DNA of 64,000 nt from Ptychodera flava (GCF_041260155.1 NC_091940.1:3976501-4040500); one strand, 5' to 3'. Counted from the stretch's first letter, positions 13,101 through 27,100 are shown. A program made the numbers and translations. The notes: generated by a model from the sequence alone, not told the origin.

Positions 13101-16100
13101 AGCATCATACAGTGTTCCATGGACAGAGTCTGTCCAAAAGTTCAAGAGATGGCGGTACAAACAGAACCTTTGTCTACAACAAAATGTGTATGGGTACAGA
13201 TATGTTTCTAATAATGTGCGTTTGTTCACATGGTTTTATTAAGTACCCCTTCTTTCAAATTCTGAGTTTCGCCAACTATCTTTTCTCAAATTTCTGGTAC
13301 AAAAATCCTCAGTGGAGATTGGTGAACTCGGCCCCTAGTTTTCAGCTGACTCTCAACATACATTGAAATGTGTTGTCAGTCTTTCCATGGCTATTGTTGC
13401 CAGTAGTTCTTTCATATGTAAATTGGAAATATCCAATGTACTGCAGTCGCACCACCTTGTTCGGTGTTCAGCAGTAAATGACAATAAAACACATGCTACA
13501 CCTATATGACCATGTCAATTTTAAAGTACTTTTCTAGAAAATCACTGGTTTCCACGTCAATGCATTATTCACCTTTCTTGGTGTTTTTCCTGTTGATTTA
13601 GCACATTCTGTTTGATTGGCCATGAAACTGCTACACCACATCACCCTATACTTGTCAACCAATCAGAAGTTACCTTACTGTTGAAAGCTTCCATCCAGCT
13701 GCTGCACACAATGAACTATAAAGTAAGTACTTTGTATTTGATTTGTTTTTGCAAAAAATATTTTCTGATCAGATTATAAACATGTATGTCTTTGTAACTG
13801 TTCAGAACATGGATAGCATACAAAAACAGATATTGCTTTCTTATTGTATTATTGACTTTGCCATGAATATCATCCTTCCCTGGCCAAAATTCAACTCCAC
13901 TCTAATGTATACTACTGCTTATGTTTTGCAATGCCTGAGCACTGTCAAGCTATACTAATCCTACACTGACAAACAAGGTATTATATGTCAAGCTGACCCT
14001 TTCTCACTATGTAAGATAAAACCTGTTTTTCAAACATCTCCATCATGACACACATATGAGCATTGGCACAGATGTATTTTCCTAACCCTTGCCTGGTAAT
14101 AAATAACACTCAGGCATGTATGCTCTGACCTCTGACCCTCATAACCAACTTGTCCTATATATGCAAATTTCACAATATGTACCCAACTCAGGAGTGGTTC
14201 AGCCTAGCTAGGAATAAAGATCCATTTGCAAAATTGCCAGTGTACTTCTGGTCTCAAATACTTTAACATCTCTACTTTTTTTTCAACAGTCAAAGAAACT
14301 GCAACAATTTGCCTACAGGAAACAATTGTTATAATTTATGTTCAATTCATTACTGATGTTCTGAACTATTAAACTGACTGCTAAATATCTTTTTCTATGT
14401 CTCTTTGTCCATTTTGTTCACTTTGATAAATTAATTAGGATTGTGACCTAGCCCAATGCCGCTGAATATTTGCCAGTATTCACAAGCTCTAAGACACTAA
14501 CAGACATAACATAATCAAGTTTATTCAATGTAAATAAAGTTGCAAAAAAAAATCAAGTGTGGCTGCTTTTATTAATAATCGCAAAGGGCATTATGGGTGA
14601 TTGAATTGATTGAAAAACGGGACAAAACACCTCCTCTTGACTGTATTCTGCTTGCACACAATTCAGGTGCCTTGGCAGTAATAGCTGATTTTCCTTTAAG
14701 GAATCTTTGCATAGGGGTACTCATGACATAATTGTTCAAGCTTGTACCTGCTTCAATGCTGTTAGCATAGTAATCATGTGGCCCTGGTGCGTGAGGAACA
14801 ATGTTGAAACAGAGAAATACTAGTATATGGTTCAATGCTACATTATGTAAAAATATAATTTGGAGGCCAGCAAGAGAATAGTAAACAGATATAGATAAAA
14901 CACAACACAACCATAATAAAATGTCACAAGAATGTACAAAAGTATGGGATAATCATATTTGCATAAATACAGTATGTATTTCATGTTATTCATGAATTCC
15001 TGCAAGGTCATTAGATATTCAATGTTTACAATTACATTTGCAAATGGTAACATATTCAATCTAAAAATACACAACTAAAGTGCCAACTTTGGGAAAAACA
15101 AGTCCAGCATTTATCCTGGGTGCCATGTTCCATTGAATATGCTTGCAGGGATTGTTTCTGTACTAAGCTATAGTCAAGTAAGACACAGTTATGATGGTGC
15201 TCCAAAATAAAATAAACTTTACCAAATACCAGTAATAATATACATGTTATTGTCATTTAAGTGGAGCTCCTTGTCATCTGCCTTGAATTGAATCAAATTT
15301 TAACTATAATTCATGCAATTCAAAATGAGATTATGATATAGGAACTAAACTACAGCAACACTTTTCAGTTACAAATATCACTAAACATCTCTACTTTACT
15401 GTTGTCACTCAACCGCAGTGCCATCATAGGTGTAACTTTATTGGTTAAAAGATTGACTAGTGTTGTATAAATTTGACAGGGAAAAAAGAACACAGAATAG
15501 ACCAACCACAGACAATTCGGCAGGACCAATGCAGGTCAGCTGTTTTCCTTTCTCCTACAAAATGACTGACCTAATCCCTCTTCATAGCTGTGTAGTATAT
15601 GCTATGTCAAATAGAATGATAGGGTCTCTAATTGCTTGGAAAACTTTCCTGAAAGTACTGTTGAAACCTAATAAAAGGGCATGTTCATGTTCAAGGCACG
15701 GTTAAAAAATTTTCAAGACCCTACGTAGCAATGTACATGTATCATGAAATTCTTGATCGCATTTCAAAATCCCACATCATGAAGTACGAAAACAGACAGG
15801 CCTTCATATCGTCTTAATTATAACTCATTATGTAACAAGGCTATTGTTTACAAGTACAGTATTAAATACTCATGTCTTATGAATATTAATTTGCAGCCAT
15901 GTTTCATTGTTCAGAATCCTTGGGTTGCATGTCACATCCTGCATTGTCCAAGGTTTTCTCAGTATTCCAAACATGAGTGTAAAAACATATGTGTATTTAA
16001 TATTACGTTCAACCTTGTTGAATAAAAAAAACAAGGCAAACTGAGAATATTAACAATAGATTGCCAGGTTGCTGCTATCATGTTGATAAGTTGACCTGTT

Positions 16101-19100
16101 TAAGTGAAGACCCTGGGCAGAGTTGCCATGACGACACCGAGATACTGTGTGGAACAGCTGGTCAATTACCAGAAAAGAGCACCTCATACTTCTTTCCATT
16201 AGAAATGTTATTGGTTATTTTTACAATTTTTCCATGCTAAGAACTCTGCTTTATTCAATTGCTTATGCAAAAGAGTTTAAAACCAGTTTGATGATAAGGA
16301 AACAATGTGATAGGAAATGTGCAACAAATTCACAGAAACCTGAGATTTCCAGAGAAATCTGCTACTTTTTTTCATCACCATAAAAAATTAACAAATATTT
16401 TGCTTGGAATTCAGAGTTGTTCATATGCCAAGCTAAGTAAAGGAAAAAAATACAGTGAATAGATGCCACAACGGGTTTCAAAAGTATGTCATCATAAAAA
16501 GACCATGCATGATGCAATGGTCACATGCAAAACAGATATATTTCTGACATATTGACACAGCAAAAAAAAAAGATTGACACAAGTCCAATTGTCAAAATAC
16601 ACATAAACATGTATCCCTGAACATAACTGGTCACAGATTTTCATTTTTTCCCCATCTTATTCAGTTTTAAGTCTTGACCTAAATTGACACGGATAGCTGT
16701 CATTTAATAGAAATGACCTACTTAACCATGACATGAAAAATAAAGGAGGTGACTACTATGTTTCATGTAGGATACATTCTCTATCACATAAGATTGAATA
16801 AGATTAATTTATAATCTACCTTAAAATAATGAAGTTTGCATCAAAGCTAATCCGTATGCTTTTATGTCCTTTTCATATATACTTATTCAGACTTTATCTT
16901 ATTGTTGAGCATATATTGACCAATCAACTATTGCTGACTTTAATTTAGATTTTAAAATTTCGTGCTTTCTTAATTTTTGAAAATTGCTGTGTTTTCACTT
17001 TCCTATCACCATGAGCAAGGACAGGAATTTCTCTCCAGGCAAAAACAATTGGATTCATTGAATGACTTACAAATCGGGGCTTTGCTTGGGAGCCAACCCT
17101 GTAAAATGGTAATAGTTCAATCTGCAATGAGACAGGTTTTTGTTTGATTCTTCAAATAATACAGGCACTTGAAAAATCATGCTTGTAAACAAGCATATAA
17201 AGCATTTGGGTTGAATACCTCAGCTATTTAAATAATCACCAACTCCAAGTCAGAAAAAATGTTTTTATCAGGATACGGTTTTTCATGGAACAAATTACAA
17301 AATAAATATGGTTGGATGGGACAGTGTTAACAGGTCCATAAGTAATTCAACACTAGAAGTTATAATTCCCTTTGTTGAAAAATGGCGTGTGGTTACTCAT
17401 ACTAAAGATCTATGATCTGAAAGTCAAAATTTAGAAGGCAGGAATTTTTTTGAACAGAAACCGCAAAGGAGTTTGAATAAAAGGGGCATCAGCGCTGTTC
17501 CCAAAGTGACCAGAGTGTACACCTTGACGGGAAATACCATATAAGGTACTTGCGTGCACAATCTCTATTGCTTTGTGTGGGTATGGTTACAGTCCTACTT
17601 CTCCCAATGACCCTTGTACAATAATGTTAATGTACAACTTACACACCTGCTTTTACCGTGGGCTGAGCTGTACATTGACTAATTGGCTGACCATGGTTGG
17701 TAAACTAGTGGGGGTGGGGGAACCCCTGTCTGAGCCTAGAGAGCTGATGTGTGACAAACACCATCACATGACAGTCTAGGCCACTGACTCAGACCAACTG
17801 CCCACTCACATCACAGAACAATTGAAATACCACCAATACAGGACATCAGGCCACCGCTAGTACACCCCCGCTTTCTTAATAGCCGAAATGTGGGGTACCC
17901 TTTACATGCAAGCAAGTAAGAAACTTCTCTGATCAATACCTGCTTCATGCTGCTATTGAGACGACTTTACTGATTATCATATAACGGACAAGAACAATAG
18001 ATATTGATGAGGGGTATATTTGCATTAACTTTGTTTTAACATACTTTAGAGCGTCAGTTTACATAACTGCGATTCGAGCGGCTATACCAACAAGTTGTGC
18101 TTCCAGCCTGTGAAGTAACGGTAGAAAATACGAGATATTCGAACGATAACGACCTGAAAACACCAGCAGGCGTAATGCACCGAAAACGAGCTGCTACGCT
18201 GTCATTGGTGCATTCGATGACGTGTTCACCGTCACTCGTTTGTTACATTGAACGCAAATCAGCTGATTCCTGACTGTACACGGCACTGTACGCTGGAACA
18301 TATCGCGTTCGCAAAACCTGCCTTTAACTTTTAATTCATTTGGGTGAAGGGTTTTACAAGAAATGTGTATCACCACTTACAAAATTGAAGGAGAAAATGG
18401 CTTACAGCTTTCCTTATGGTAGAGGATTTGATTTCACTGCTAACAGGCACACAAAGACCGACGACGCTGTAGCGCACGTAGGCCTATGCTGTCAGTACGG
18501 TGCGAGAGAACAAAACCTGTGCCTGCACACTGGGGACTTGTTTTTGCAAAATAACTCATACTGGCTTATTTACAACACAAAATAGACATGACTAAGTCAC
18601 ACATAATTTCACTACCTTTAGAACAGGAAAAATAGTTTCATCATTGGCAGTTTAAAAAAGCGTGCCTCTCGATGACTCGGGGAAGCCCCATGTCACATAC
18701 TTTCGATGAAGTCACCACTATTTCAGTCATATCTACACTATGCACTATCAGATATGCCGAGCTGTTGACAAAGTCCGACGCTCCACAAACGCTTTGGCAA
18801 ACACGTTTCGTGAAAAGGCATGCAACGTGAAAACGCTTTTCAGATAAAATCTCTCCCCAATGACACAAATTCTACCTTTGTCATTGAAGTATCAGCTCTT
18901 TCCCTTGACCAAGCTTCGACCTCCGCGTAATTTCACCCATCGGGCGCTCGACCGCCTACGCACCGATTTCGCCATTTGAATAGCTTATTTGCTAAGCCTA
19001 GCACATCTACATGATTTCGCAATATATAGAAGCATAACTGCACGTGGATATTTTCCGCTTCCAGCGATCAGGCGAATGTGAAAAAAATAGTCAAAAAGTG

Positions 19101-19751
19101 TCTTACCTTGCTGATTCTTGCAGAATGAGATGGGGTTGAACAAAAAATTTCACCCTGAGCTGCAGTCGACAAGGCGTCGATCCAGTATTCAGCTGACTAC
19201 TGAGAGGGTTCCGAAGGTTGAGCCATAGCGTTTCCCCTTTTTTGCCCATGTATGTGAGTCCGAAGTAGTCTACTTCAAGAATGTTCAGTTTCCGACACAC
19301 CTACAAAAAAGAAATACCGTAACGGTGCTTCAGATATATGGCACAAAATATCCGTTTTCTCATATCGCGCTTGGAAACCGAGACGCCATTGTTCACAGAG
19401 AACGATCGACCCAGCTGCCCAACAACCAGCTGATCTAAGCGATCAGCTGACGACACGAGAGTTACACGTATCGCAGCGTAGTCGAAATGAGGCGTGAAAA
19501 TAAATAATTTTACAAATATGCGTGAAAATATTGATAAAATTTTGAAAGCCTGAAATAGGCACATCTATGTCATGCATTATCCTAAAATAACCCGGACACC
19601 CTGTAAGAGGGATATTTAAATAGTCAAAATTTTCAAAACCACAAAGAAGCGACTGACAACGTACCTGGTCTAAGCATTCTTGGCCTGCTGCTTTCGTGTT
19701 TGCATCGACTTCTATAACTACAGAGTCCGGTAAGGACACAAGAACCATCAT
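6457..19751 (-). CDS. MYLIP: E3 ubiquitin-protein ligase MYLIP/IDOL (FERM plus RING), 4 coding exons
   Basis: Exons are 19665-19751, 19107-19300, 8830-9213 and 6457-7111, joined by GT-AG introns. They total 1320 nt, or 439 aa (human protein about 445 aa). Residues 1 to about 280 form the FERM domain, with DYFGL and LWLNLRN in the first lobe and KYVFDI plus EVYDHARR at its end. A serine-rich linker follows, then a C-terminal RING at about 380-418 (C-x2-C, CPCGH, CPLC) and the family tail EHTQHIFLP. In vertebrates MYLIP ubiquitinates LDL-receptor family proteins and interacts with myosin regulatory light chain. The start at 19751 aligns exactly with the human N-terminus and has an A at -3. The preceding TTTTTTAGTTTCCAG on the minus strand could be a 5'-UTR splice acceptor. 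The protein looks intact. Confidence 0.96.
7112..8829 (-). other. MYLIP: MYLIP intron 3
   Basis: A 1718-nt GT-AG intron. I see no coding exon, RNA gene or clear repeat inside it. Confidence 0.85.
8830..9213 (-). CDS. MYLIP: MYLIP coding exon 3
   Basis: Encodes residues 94-222, the helical F2 lobe and the start of F3: [16 protein letters not shown], then [20 protein letters not shown], then [11 protein letters not shown]. The acceptor is TTCCACACAG and the donor AAAG|GTAAG. It lies 9.9 kb from exon 2. Confidence 0.95.
11791..12745. repeat. 150-bp tandem repeat array, about 6.3 units
   Basis: The landmark CCTTGTACCAACTTTGAAT recurs at 11941, 12099, 12249, 12399, 12549 and (altered) 12699, so the period is 150 bp with one longer first unit. 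A degenerate unit precedes it from 11791. Inner units are nearly identical and outer ones diverged, as expected of unequal exchange. Confidence 0.95.
12748..12808. repeat. GGAC/GCAC microsatellite of the tandem-core element
   Basis: A run of GGACGGACGCAC-type tetranucleotides follows the 150-bp array directly and precedes the C-rich terminal fold-back. Confidence 0.85.
19107..19300 (-). CDS. MYLIP: MYLIP coding exon 2
   Basis: Encodes residues 30 to 94 of the FERM F1 lobe: [15 protein letters not shown], then [10 protein letters not shown], ending with [16 protein letters not shown], which is very close to the vertebrate protein. The acceptor is TTTTTTGTAG and the donor AAG|GTAAG. The exon ends two bases into an arginine codon. 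Confidence 0.95.
19301..19664 (-). other. MYLIP: MYLIP intron 1
   Basis: A 364-nt phase-0 intron with GTACG donor and a T-rich TTTTTTGTAG acceptor. Nothing else is seen in it. Confidence 0.9.
19665..19751 (-). CDS. MYLIP: MYLIP coding exon 1
   Basis: Encodes residues 1-29, the first strands of the FERM F1 lobe, ending GQECLDQ. It aligns without gaps to the start of vertebrate MYLIP. The donor is CAG|GTACG in phase 0. It is 364 nt from exon 2. Confidence 0.93.
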
Positions 19752-20250
19752 TTTGGTGGAAGGAAAGCTGGAAACTAAAAAAGATGGTTTTAAAATGAAC
19801 CAGAACTGAAATATTCCAGGGTACGATATCAGCTACATGTGTACATTCGACGACTAGGGGCAGGAGTGAACTTCATTACCGATTTCTCAACGGTAGGACA
19901 AGCGGACAATACAATATTACAGTGGGGGTGGTTGAATCTGTACGAGTTAGCTGCAAATAATTTGTCGTTAAGAACGATCCCTGTAGAAGTTGAAACAAAC
20001 ATAAAAGTATAAAAATACCTTTGAAACAAAGTGTTATATCCTCTAGTTCCACTTTTTGTCCGAATTTATCCTCCCCTTTGATTTCAGCTACTCTACACTG
20101 ACCCTTCTCAGAAAAATGGAATGATTTATTCAAGTATGCCCATACTGTGGTCACGTGGATTACATCATGTCGAACCAATCAGAAACTACCATATGACCCC
20201 CTGGGAGGTTACAAGGCGGAGATTGAATTGATTACCTGACGTCATAAAAG
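19752..20250 (-). promoter_or_regulatory. MYLIP: MYLIP 5' UTR and proximal promoter region (approximate)
   Basis: Sequence upstream of the MYLIP start codon. It contains a full palindromic CRE (TGACGTCA, 20237-20244), a CACGTG E-box near 20153 and a CCAAT near 20175. No TATA box is clear. The extent of the UTR cannot be read from sequence. Confidence 0.4.
20237..20244. promoter_or_regulatory. Palindromic cAMP-response element (TGACGTCA)
   Basis: An exact 8-bp CRE, 486 bp upstream of the MYLIP ATG. The CREB/ATF family binds this site. Its role here is inferred from position only. Confidence 0.4.
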
Positions 20251-23200
20251 TTGTTTACGCTATCTGCTGCCGAAGCACTTGCCTTTCTCTGCGATTTTTA
20301 CCCCAAATATGAACTCTGGTTACGAAGTTTGGATACTTACGATTCTTCTTTTCATATTTTGAAGTATACTGAACGCTCAGACTTCATTTTTATGGCTCTT
20401 GCGTGCAATGAATCGTTCAAACTTGACAGTTGTTTTTTTCGTCCTGGGGAAAAATTACCCATTGTGTGCAAATGAGCTGTCAATCACAGACGCGGAAAAG
20501 TTTAGCCTGGGCGATTCCATTCCATCCAACGCGAATTGCGAATATGCACGATTTGAAAACAAATTTTACTCCATTCGAAATTCTCTCATATATTTAGTTC
20601 GGTTGTAGATTTATCGTGAGTTTAGATGTAATTTATCATTAATTTAGTAAACTCGCGTGTGAATGCTAACGGCACGTTAACGCACACAGCAATATCAATT
20701 TTCCACATGAAAATAGACAGTACAATGTACATGATATAGAACGCAAACAAGCTGAAATGGCACGCGGCGTGGTGGTTGTTTATAAACAGTCTTTACACTT
20801 TTTCTGCGTCAACAGAAAAAACAGGTGCGATGGAGGAAAGGTGGGTTACGTCACTTTCAAATCGAAAAAATCAAAACAATCGACGGAAGTGCAACGACCC
20901 TATCGAGACTCAGCTTAGGTTGTAAATTTTGAAGACTGCATGATTACTACAGACACTGAGTTATAGTTTATAGTCGATCAGGATATGTAAAGAACAAAGC
21001 CACAATAACAAATACTTGCAAAGCAGGCGGAAATGTCAGCATTTGAGATAGCGTTGTTGTTCAGGTTAAGCTCCGTGGCATATGTTCATAATACCAGATA
21101 CTGTGACATTTTGTCCGATGAGAATGTTTGAAACCATACAAAGTTTTGAATACAGTGAATTCATGACCGTCTTCAAGCGAAGCAAGAACATGTAATTATG
21201 TTCTATCAATGCCATATCAATGCCGCACTCCTACCCCACCCAACCCAACCCCATCACTTTCTCTGCCTCTTTGTAATTTGTTATACTTGATATCAATGTC
21301 AATGTCACACAAGGTAAATGAAACAAATCTTTGAATTTGTGTCTTCCATTCTTTCGCGTTAGATTTTAAATTTCACGAGTTCAGAATACTGTGCATGGAG
21401 TTTTGCATGGTGCAAATGTATGTAACCTAAATATGCAATGACGTGTAATTTATGTGCAATTGTTCCATTGATCCGTGCTATGGCAACTCAGGATCACATT
21501 AATTAAGTCTAGGCTACACCAGGCTACAATCTTTCATGGTGTTGAAAACAAAATAGCGGTATACAGATACCAACGATATTACTGGTACATGTCGAATTTC
21601 ATGCTTGCAAAACTAAAGTAACAGAACGAAACTTTCACAGTTTGTACATTTAAGAACAAGTATTCCAAGCTCAAAACATTCAAGGGTACGATTTCATTTA
21701 AGCTGGAAAGGAAACCATAAACAACGTTAACATATTTGAAACAATAAAATGAGACGTAGGGACCTATTGTTTAATAAAGGTCATAGGGTGTTCGGCTGCA
21801 AGGTCACTTTATAAGTTACAGGACCACAATTAAACAAACAACAACAGGTGGAGAATGCAAACGGGACAGTGACACACATAATGCGCAAACGATAATCTAT
21901 TCACGTCGATGTCGGAAAGTGTTTACAAACACATTCATTCATTCTACAGCGCCGGAACGTCTTTCTTGTTCATAGGGACAGAGCTGATTATGCATATTCG
22001 TAACAATTGTTCTACAACCTTGGTATATTAGCGGGCGATGCTGTTGCCTTCAAATACTGTACATAGTGTTACGTAGTCTGTCAATTATGCCATTCATTAT
22101 ACGTTGGTCGTGCATAGGCAGGCGTACTGTGAAGCTGATGTGTTAGTTGTATCAAGGACAGTACAATTCTTTCCGCACGAAAACCTGTTTGTACGCGATC
22201 TCTCGGCGGGCGAGCATTTTTTTCTGATCAGCAGGCGGAGAACGGGTGGATTTGGCATGCATTGTTTTTTGTTTTTGTTTGTTTTTTTTTGGGGGGGGGT
22301 GCAGATCACGGTGCACAATGGACAGGGAGGACTTTTTTGTAGCGGATAAATTTGGGCAGAGGGCATGAAAGGGGCGAGGGGACTCTTTGTAGAGAAGGGG
22401 AAATGGGGAGACATGGAAATAATGTTGGTGGGGGATGGGTAAGGATTCAGATCAGACTTTTGCAGTGCAAATATATATTTTTTTTTGGTTAAAAAATCTG
22501 TAGAAGAGCATATTTTGAGGTCAAAACACCGCAACATTCTCTCAAAATAGATTTATTTGCTACCCTTATAACTAATAGAACATATGGATACAGATTAACT
22601 ATTTGCGAGTAAACAGAGAAAAGTCGGCCAAACGAGGCAGATTCCCGGCCGTATGAAGAGAATCAAGGGTCTAAGAGTATACGCATTCCTCAGAGTTGAA
22701 GCAGTTGAAGGCCGGGTCGTTATCATTTCTGATTATTTTTGTCTTGCAATATTGCGTCTCATCAAGGCAACCGTCATGAACGGTGAGAAGGCTGAGAAGG
22801 GTAACTGCTGACGTAATTCTGATCGTTTTGTTCCATTGCATTGGAAAAATAACAACTTTATAAGGGTGCGACTTCAGCAGTGTACCTGTCAGTGATAGAG
22901 ATGCTACATGATACAGGTTCGGGGAGGTATCCCGGGCCACCTTGGAATGTACGAACGTCTGCACTTACTGATGATGTGACCCACGTGATCACCTAGTGCT
23001 GGGCTCTGACTGAACATGCGCGTTTGATCGATAAGTTGAGACAATAGAGGCAAGGCCACAGCTAATTTTGGAGTTATTCAACTTCAAGGTTGTCAGTGTA
23101 CTGTGGAAGCACGTTTGACTACGTACAAGACAATGGAGCAAACAAAGACGTAAAAAACATTGTCCGCTAATAAAAAAACAAAAGTCTTGCACACTTTGAT

Positions 23201-23996
23201 GAAAGCAAAGCGAAACAACAACAAAACAAGTCTAAAATTAAATGCACTCAATTTCAGTCCCTTTTGAACCTTGTGCCCATGCGTTGTGCCATACCAACTC
23301 GCTGAACTTATTCATCTCGACTCGTTTAATCATTGCCCCGCCATTCAATCCATTCAAGTTCATTGTTGGTAACAGCATTGGTTTTCCCTATTTAAAATTT
23401 TCACGAACAGTTGTCATAAAATGTTTAAAGACAATGTTTTTTCCTCAACGAATGATAAACAATAAGCTTATACTATTTCACATCAAATGAAGTTTTGTGT
23501 ATATTTTCTGTACACATCATGGACTCTAACAATTTCCACATTTAATTTTATATCGTCACTCAAACGTAATTTAATTAAGTTACTTCCGATGATACCACGG
23601 AACATAGTTAAAAGATCCGAAGAATTCGATATCGCGGTAGATTACGATATTTCACTGCAGAAGCCAACGTTTGTAAAGGAAAGGTGAAAGTGTATTTTGT
23701 CCATTGATTGACAAATTCTATTACCATTGGTTGGCCATCGAAAAGTTGATAATAGAAATATTTCTATGATTTGTGATATTAGTGTCGAGTAAGAAGCTGC
23801 TTTCCTTTTAAGAAAGTGTTGTAAGTAAATGAATATCCTTGATACCTAACAATGACTATCATGTCAACATTTGTGGTACGAAGGACAAAATCAATTATAA
23901 TCTGGATGTTTTGTCCGTGTTTTACTAATGTGAAGGGAATGATATTACTATATTTGCCCAAAGGATAGATTGCTTTTTTTGTAATGTTATTTAATC
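20251..23996. other. Intergenic, no gene recognised
   Basis: Short open frames occur on both strands, but none has splice-supported continuation or a known motif. A T-rich/G-rich run (about 22262-22300) is low complexity. Confidence 0.5.
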
Positions 23997-24176
23997 ATGT
24001 ATGTATGTATGTATGTATGAATGTATGTATGTATGTATGAATGTATGTATGTATGTATGTATGTATGTATGTATGTATGTATGTATGTATGTACGTACGT
24101 ACGTACGTACATACGTAGGTACGTACGTATGTATGTGTGTATGTACGTATGTATGTGCGCGCGCGTGCGCGTGTGG
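23997..24176. repeat. ATGT/GTAC tetranucleotide microsatellite with GCGC tail
   Basis: About 95 bp of (ATGT)n pass into (GTAC)n, then mixed GTAT/GTGT and finally GTGCGCGCGCGTGCGCGTGT. Open frames across it translate as MYVC/HTYI repeats and are not genes. Confidence 0.95.
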
Positions 24177-27100
24177 ACGGTACATAGGACTGCCGTTCTT
24201 GTCACCTTGTCCTTGCAGTCCTTGTGAACAAACTATGGTTAGGCAAGGTGTAAAGTGTGAATGCTGTCTTGATTGTATACCTTCAACACTGACAACAACC
24301 CACTTTGAAAAACTCTATCTATATCTATTATAAAAACTCTATACATCAGGAAGCATAATTCAACAATCACAGCCATGCCTGTATGCAGACAGTGATACGT
24401 CACGAAAATATAATGCAGCGACATCAACAACTATTCCCCGCTAGAGGTAAGGTATTTTGCAATTTCCATTGTAACAAACTTAGTCTTCTAACCCCGTCTT
24501 ACATCCGAAACAGTAGTGGTGACTCGATAAGCTTTTACACAATTGTATCACACACACACGCATGCACATGGGCCTCCGCAAAGATTCATGTGGACAGGCA
24601 GCAAAAGCTGTCCGTGCATGCCTTGGCGGATTGACGCATACTTGTGGTTGCTCTCTTATTTGCGGTTTTGCTTTCTTGGAAGAATGCACCAGCACTTTGG
24701 AAAGACTGTCTCCATTGACCAGAATCTATTGTGTTACTGTTGAACTTAACGGATGTACGTTACTTAAGACGATAACAACACTTTTACGTTGAATAATAGG
24801 TGAACATTCAAAGGCCACAACACATCATGCGAGTACAATGGTTTTTGTGCGGAACAACAGCAGCCGCGGTGTGGCACCATCGACACGTACATGCAGACAA
24901 CAGAGACTACAGACGTCATCAGCGACGATTTATTCACCAGAGTGAAAGTTGCAGGTATTAAGAAACCAAAAACCGCTGTCAATGTGATGACGCGCTTTAA
25001 TTTGTGGCCTCAAGCAGCAGCCCTCAATCCTCGGTTGTCACATGTAACAGTGTCTTGTATAGACATTGACTTTATAATGTGGTTTTAATAATTTGTTCTC
25101 CTTTAAAAGGTTTGTTCAGCAAATTAATTTGTTCGAAGATAAAGCTTAAGAAACTGCTCCTTTCAGGTTCGCATACGCCAAATACAGAAATTACAGGTTG
25201 ACGGTTTCTTAAGAAATAAATCCATCCATTGGTATATATATGCCTTTAAGTAAGCAATAGTTTCCGGTAGAGTCAAGCGCACGGACGTCGCAGGAGCAGA
25301 GAAAGGAAGAAAAGTTGACTAACTTGACGTGACTCCTCTGACAATTAAGTGTGTTATACGCGAATATTGCAAATGCATATCTGAACAATCATTTAATACT
25401 TCGTCGAAATGGACACTTGCAATATTAGCAATCTCATTCATAGACATAAAATAATCTTCGGTTTTTCTAATATATCATTTTAGTATAGAGTTCAACTGGT
25501 CTCTTTTGATGGAAAAGTTGGCTATTAGAGTTTGTCCGGGTTGCGTTTCGTCGATGTTAAATTAAGGACATACAAGAATATATAAACGTAGTTATCGTAC
25601 ATGACAGCAGCACATATAAACTTGCTTTGTGGTCTCCATATTTAAAGGATTCTTCCAAGACCGACCTACCCTCTTTAAATGCATGGTGTTTCCCGGGGGT
25701 GTTTCCCTTTTGCGGGCATAGTCAGTCCTCAATCCTCCATTTTCCAAGAAAGCTTCAAAAAAGGATGTATTTAATCACTGTAGGCCTACAGCATTTTTGC
25801 ACCTTTGATAGTCTACATTACCGATACGATACGTTTTTAGCGAGGGGTTGAAGGTCACAGAGAAATGGACAACTTTCGTCGATTGAACGAAATTCGCCGG
25901 ATGTAAATGTTGTTGGTAGCCGCGCCTATCAGGCCTATACATGTTGCAGGACGGAAATCTTGTTTCTGTGTACCCCATTATGTAGGCTTTAACGCAAAGT
26001 GGTGGTCTGAACAATATCAGAAAGCAGTAAAGTAATTTCTCTAAGAACAGTCACAAACTTATATCAGACTACCATGCATAGTGACCTCTATCTGAAGCGG
26101 TGCCAGTTCCACGTGGTTATCTTTAAATAAAAATCGCCCATTTCCCCTTTTCCCACCAAGAGGTGTTTGTGAAACATTTTGATAACGTCGAACCGACCTT
26201 TGGTCTCTGGCAAACACTTCGACGCTATTCTGCTCTTGGAGTGTTTTGGAACGAACTCTAACGAAATCGGAAATGAAGAATAATAGTCGAATTGCACAAC
26301 AATGAACAAATCAGTTACCATCGACCGACCATTTTTTCTTGGAGAGACGTCTACGGAACACAAAACAATTTATTGTTATTCAAAACACAAATTACTTGAA
26401 TGCTATCGGCAAGAATTTCCGGAGCTTTGACCTTCTCGTTCAATACAATAGCGTTGTATTGAGTCGGTAAATAACTCAGGGACAGATTCTGGGCCTACCG
26501 CGCACTCTCATTTCGAGCGATTTTCCATCACGCACGAAACACGCACTACAGGGAAGTGACTCCATTTTACGAAAATAAAGGTGATACGAATTGATTGTGT
26601 GATGCATAATGCACGGGAATTTTCACTTTCTGCGATGAGACATTCAAGTGCCACTTGGATCACAGACATGTGACAATTGAAAATCCTCTCTAACACCATG
26701 AAATGTCAAGACTCATCATAAGCGTTCATTGAGTTCAAATCTGAAGACGTTGCAGTTAACAGAGAGTTAATGCAATGCAAGTAGCAGATCTTTGTTTCAT
26801 ATTGAAAAAATAAAAACAGGGGAATTCGAAACTTTTACACAGAAACTTCAAAAGTAAAAAGGATTACTAGTATTTTATTCTTCTGTAAACTTCAGTTCCT
26901 TGTTCTACCTAGTAAGAAAAATAATTTGTTTTACAGAGCAAAAGTAATGATGTTACTATTAAAAGTAACAGCCGTTGTAACAAGCCTATACCGTATATTG
27001 TAATATTGCAGGTTGCCATCGAGCCCAATAGTTATTGTTATATCCATTTCCATCTAAGCAAATCGAAAGACGTGACTATCGACTGGAAACGTCCTGATCT

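Larger units (their letters stand above)
9214..19106 (-). other. MYLIP: MYLIP intron 2 (9.9 kb)
   Basis: A large GT-AG intron. Apart from the tandem-core element at 11719-12856 it holds no feature I can support; the short open frames lack family motifs. First-lobe exons being far from the rest leaves room for intronic enhancers, but none can be read directly. Confidence 0.8.

Noticed and set aside
20251-20608. Plus-strand open frames of 69-74 codons opposite the MYLIP promoter
   Set aside because: No recognised domain and no donor leading to a further exon. Could be noncoding divergent transcription only.
24001-24333. Open frames rich in MYVC or HTYI repeats
   Set aside because: Direct translation of the ATGT microsatellite.
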